Position numbers and translations under genes: made by a program. A DNA stretch of 64,000 nt from Vanilla planifolia (taxonomy: Eukaryota > Streptophyta > Magnoliopsida > Asparagales > Orchidaceae): contig CM043872.1 in NCBI GenBank assembly GCA_023846275.1, positions 11,463,170 to 11,527,169 of the forward strand, in the 5' to 3' direction. The notes under the pieces were generated by a model. It made no database searches. It was not told the DNA's origin and was given only the letters and a program-made list of their open reading frames with translations. This document shows, one piece after another, positions 60,624-64,000 of the stretch; position 1 is the stretch's first letter, and the number at the start of each line of letters is the position of its first letter.

Positions 60624-63224
60624 TGACATAAACCATAAAAGGATAAAATCTCTAAGAGAGGAGGGTTGAATTGTAGTATCTAAAATTTTTAAAAATCTTT
60701 GTAACAAATGCTTCACTTAATAGGTAATTTCATATTTCATTAACTTGAAACAATTTCAGCAAATTGAAAATACCAAAATATGAAGTGAGAATCAGAAATA
60801 ATGAGGACAATATTAAGATCTAAGTAGTGAAAAAAATACTTAAAATCCAAATCTTACAAAACCTCAACTCAATACAGTAATTTGTGTTTTATTTGCACAA
60901 AATTATGGCTTATAGGATCTCGATGTAATTAAAACTTTTATGAACATAAGAAGCTGAAATTCAACACTTTGAAATGAAGTTTACAGATTAAGAACAATTT
61001 TAGCAAAGTTAACTAAGAAGATCAAACAAATGAAAACATAAAATGAAAGTAATAAGAACACTAGGATTTTAGGTGATTTGACCTATTAGGTGCCTATGTT
61101 CTAGCCTAGTCAACCCCTTCACTAATTATAAGACTAAGCTTTCTATAATATAGTTTTATAAAACCTTATGCCTCAAATCCTTTTTCAAGTAATGTGGCAT
61201 AGTCTAAATGTAAATGGATATTACTAGAATGTTAAACAATGAAATAGAAATTGATAATAAATAGATGAAATGCAAACCAATCCCTTTGCTATAATAGAAA
61301 TGATAGTGTAATGCATAGCTTGCTTCTTGACACTTTGCTTTTTACTCAAAAATATGAATCTTGAAATTAATTCCTTCATTCTTTTTTTGAAATTAAACTC
61401 CTATTTAGCCTAAACACAAACTTAAGAATAAATTTGAAGTAACAATTAAAAAGGATTTCCAAAACAAATATAAAAAGAGCCATTAGATGAGTGCATTTTT
61501 TATTTTATTAATACAACAAGTGGATCATCTCATGGCAACAAGGTTTATATAGAAATCACACTAATAATTAGAGGATATGACTGCATAATAAGGCTTAAAA
61601 GAATGTAACACACCAGTGTGAGATGCCTCTCATGTTAAGCAACTCCAAAATAGATAGTAATGCCTAAACTTTGATACTGATCATACTAATTAAAAGATAG
61701 ATTATCACCATATAATACATATAGGCTCTTAAGAAAATGCTGTATAGTATGATCATAAACTATGAATGATTATACAGTGCAAGTTTTATTTAATTTAACT
61801 TGACTAAAAAATAAATCATTTTTATACGATATGCATTATCATATTTGTATGAAAGTGAAAAAGTGTGTGAGTAAATCATCCTCGTATGTCCAAAAAACTT
61901 CTTAATAGCTAAATGTACTAGTATAATTTTATTATTAGTATAATAAGACAACAAAGAACCTAAAAAAATAGAAATTAATGGTTTTAACATTGATCATACA
62001 AGTACAACATATAAATCATTTCATTAATTCTATAAAAATTCTTAACAACTGACCTTACTAATATGATATTACTATCATTATAATGCAACAACAAAATATC
62101 AAGAAAAAATCTATAAACTAACAATTTTAACACTTATTGTGTAAGTCTAATGCATTAAGCATCTTAATATTATGTGCAACACATATTGAGTGATATGTAT
62201 ATTCCTAATGATATAACTATTGTATTAATATGATGATAAGTTTGCGTTTAGTGATGATCATATAAGATTGATATAATAACATTATAGTACTTGCTAAAAA
62301 CCTGAGAGTTTGACAATGTAGTTATAAGATAAATATATCTTACACATACGGTGTAAAAGCATGATAATTCTAGCACATACAAGTTTTATGCATGCATTTT
62401 GTATTGTATGACGACAAAATAAAAACAAAATGAAGTGTATTATTACAATAAAATGATTGCATTAGTATGCACTTTAAGCATGGTTATTAACTCTTATAAA
62501 ATGTTACATGGATGAGTATACACAATACAAAACATTTGTATAATACGATATGTAGCACTCACCTACCAAAATATGAACATAATAAAGTGGAACAATACAT
62601 CATACACAATGCAAAACTGAGTAGTAAAAGTTAGCATACACATACAACACAAGCTTCACACACAGAAAAGGTAGCGATCACACCTATGTGATGGATATAT
62701 TGTATATGTACAATGCTTAGTAAGGTAATGTTTTTGAAACGTGTTTAGTCAAAAAGTGATCATCTAATTATGATATTAAATATTATATCATACAAATATG
62801 AAGATAATAAAAACATAAATTAACATTTTTCAAACAAATTGTTTATATTGTTATACCTGAATTTAACTTATAAAAAATATAAAATGATAGTATTGTTTTT
62901 CTAAATCATGATGTATGCAAATAAAATAATGATCTTAAGTGTCACATCCATAAAAGATAAGGGTTAAACATGGTAACTGGGTTCTTAATTAGTAAAGTTT
63001 AACTCCTTGTGGTTTAACCCCTCCATAGAAAGCATTTCGAGTTCAATGACTCGAAAGTTGAAGCACCAAGAGTAAATTTCCTCAATTTTCATCTTTTTTA
63101 AACTTTGAATTCTTGCTCTAATTATTAAATAATATATATCAAATACTCAAAACTATATTTATATAAATCTTAACTACACATAACACAGCTTGGAGTTGTG
63201 AATAGTATCCTTAAGGGTAGAACA
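60624..63224 (-). repeat. Right (5') LTR of element D
   Basis: About 2.6 kb, TGACATAAACCATAAAAGG to ...GTAGAACA on the plus strand. It carries a GAGGAGGG tract near 60,657 and the landmark order seen in the other copia LTRs. A diverged tandem duplication of about 140 bp runs from 61,885 to 62,150. Confidence 0.8.
61885..62150. repeat. Diverged 140-bp tandem duplication in LTR of D
   Basis: The block TCCAAAAAACTTCTTAATAGCT ... TGTACTAGTATAAT ... AATAAGACAACAAAGAACCT ... TTTTAACATTG recurs as CTATAAAAATTCTTAACAACT ... CTTACTAATATGAT ... AATGCAACAACAAAATATC ... TTTTAACACTT about 140 bp later. A related block is in the left LTR near 55,370-55,480. Confidence 0.7.
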
Positions 63225-63954
63225 AATACAATACATAAGAGAACTTATCCCTCAGAACACATAAAAATTGTACATTATGGATATCTTGTATGATCATGTT
63301 CACACTTTATATTTTTTTCGTAAATGATTATCATATATGTATGATGAGAATATTATATGTATACATTTCTTTTATGGTTTTAACTTCTAATATTAGTGTA
63401 AGTCAAAGATTAGACCATATAAGTATATAATAGTTATCATATTTTATAATTACAAGGCAATGGAAAGTATAGCTTATTTTTAACTTCATTTTTTTTATCT
63501 TAAACACATGTTTTTGAATCTAGAGTGTTCAAAATTTAATGATATTGTAGTAATAATTATGACTAATTAAACTCAAGAATGAATAATTTTATAAGAATGC
63601 ATGCATGAGATTAAATACAAAATCAAGTGTCATATGTATATCAAATGATAGATTTAACAAATATAACCTAGATAATGTGTTTAAAATGAGCTTTGGATGG
63701 GTAACAACTCTACCAAAGTTGGGACCAAAGGCTTTACATTTATAAGTTGAGCCATCTTAAGCAAAAGCACCAAGACTCTTTGACAAATTTTGATTTATAG
63801 ATTATCTTGAAAATTAATTGATGAAGCTCTTCAATAAGTAAACATATTATATCTTAAAATACATGATCTTAAAATACTCAAGAAAAATATTACTAAAAAT
63901 AATGTAATAAATTTATTATTATCAAATAAATGTTGTATGAACCAAGGTTGAACA
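63225..63954 (-). repeat. LTR of element C, right part
   Basis: Begins at the right target duplication of D and ends CCAAGGTTGAACA at 63,954. Its last 100 bp (AGAAAAATATTACTAAAAATAATG..TTATTATCAAATAAATG) match the outer LTR end of element A at 16,920-16,995 and 13,150-13,210. It is therefore read as the continuation of the LTR cut at 53,983. Confidence 0.5.
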
Positions 63955-64000
63955 TTACCACTACCAACTAAATTCTCCCCATAAGAGCAAAACCAAATTC
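63955..64000. other. Window edge with polypurine-like tract
   Basis: AATTCTCCCC at 63,971-63,980 is GGGGAGAATT on the minus strand, like a copia polypurine tract. If real, another minus-oriented element interior begins here and continues beyond the window. Confidence 0.3.

Larger units (their letters stand above)
53984..63224 (-). mobile_element. Copia element D with very long LTRs, decayed
   Basis: A Ty1/copia fossil of about 9.2 kb on the minus strand. LTRs are 53,984-57,730 (3') and 60,624-63,224 (5'). Landmarks are TG/CA ends, a near-perfect 5-bp target duplication (AATAT/AATAC), a primer-site match just inside the right LTR, and a GGGCGAGA polypurine tract (minus strand) just inside the left LTR. 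The 2.9-kb interior carries gag-tail, knuckle, protease-region, GAG-pre-integrase and integrase-start parts; I do not recognise reverse transcriptase. The LTRs agree at roughly three of four bases by eye, so it is old, and it has many breaks. It lies inside the LTR of element C, and its own left LTR holds another insertion. The family looks SIRE/Maximus-like from the LTR length and gag. Confidence 0.85.

Overview
This window is repeat-dominated, very A+T-rich nuclear DNA of a seed plant, most likely an angiosperm with a large, transposon-rich genome. The reasons are the families present: Ty1/copia elements with SIRE-like gag and multi-kilobase LTRs, Ty3/gypsy elements whose primer sites resemble the plant initiator-tRNA-Met type (TGGTATCAGAGC), and L1-type LINE remnants with the plant zf-RVT and RNase H domains. 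Long (TA)n microsatellites are frequent. I found no intact host protein gene, no tRNA or rRNA gene and no CRISPR array. The short open frames in the window are mostly chance frames in A+T-rich DNA or pieces of decayed elements.

Layout. 1-3,440: unassigned DNA. 3,440-4,560: copia-LTR-like piece. 5,870-6,700: unusually G+C-rich islet with no recognised gene. 8,400-10,350: plus-oriented copia-LTR-like tract. 12,640-16,995: decayed copia element A (minus). 18,949-23,959: gypsy element B (plus) with both LTRs, a primer-site match, a polypurine tract, and gag, protease and integrase-tail parts. 28,150-29,610: low-repeat islet that may hold traces of a host gene. 33,040-34,136: gypsy-type LTR with three structured palindromic repeats whose arms co-vary. 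35,640-36,560 and 44,340-46,060: two L1-type LINE ORF2 tails (minus). 36,600-41,520: gypsy pol fossil F (plus) followed by its 3' LTR. 51,400-52,433: copia element C gag (minus) with its LTR starting at about 52,436. 53,984-63,224: long-LTR copia element D (minus) inserted into the LTR of C, which resumes at 63,225 and ends near 63,954.

The most interesting signals are (1) the co-varying hairpin repeats at 33,370-33,571, (2) the nested copia chain at the right end, including a probable third insertion inside one LTR of D, (3) a recurrent GTATGATC/GATCATAC vocabulary and independent tandem-repeat growth inside the copia LTRs, and (4) the two non-transposon islets. All element copies are old and broken. 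Boundaries come from reading the sequence by eye, and no database search was possible.
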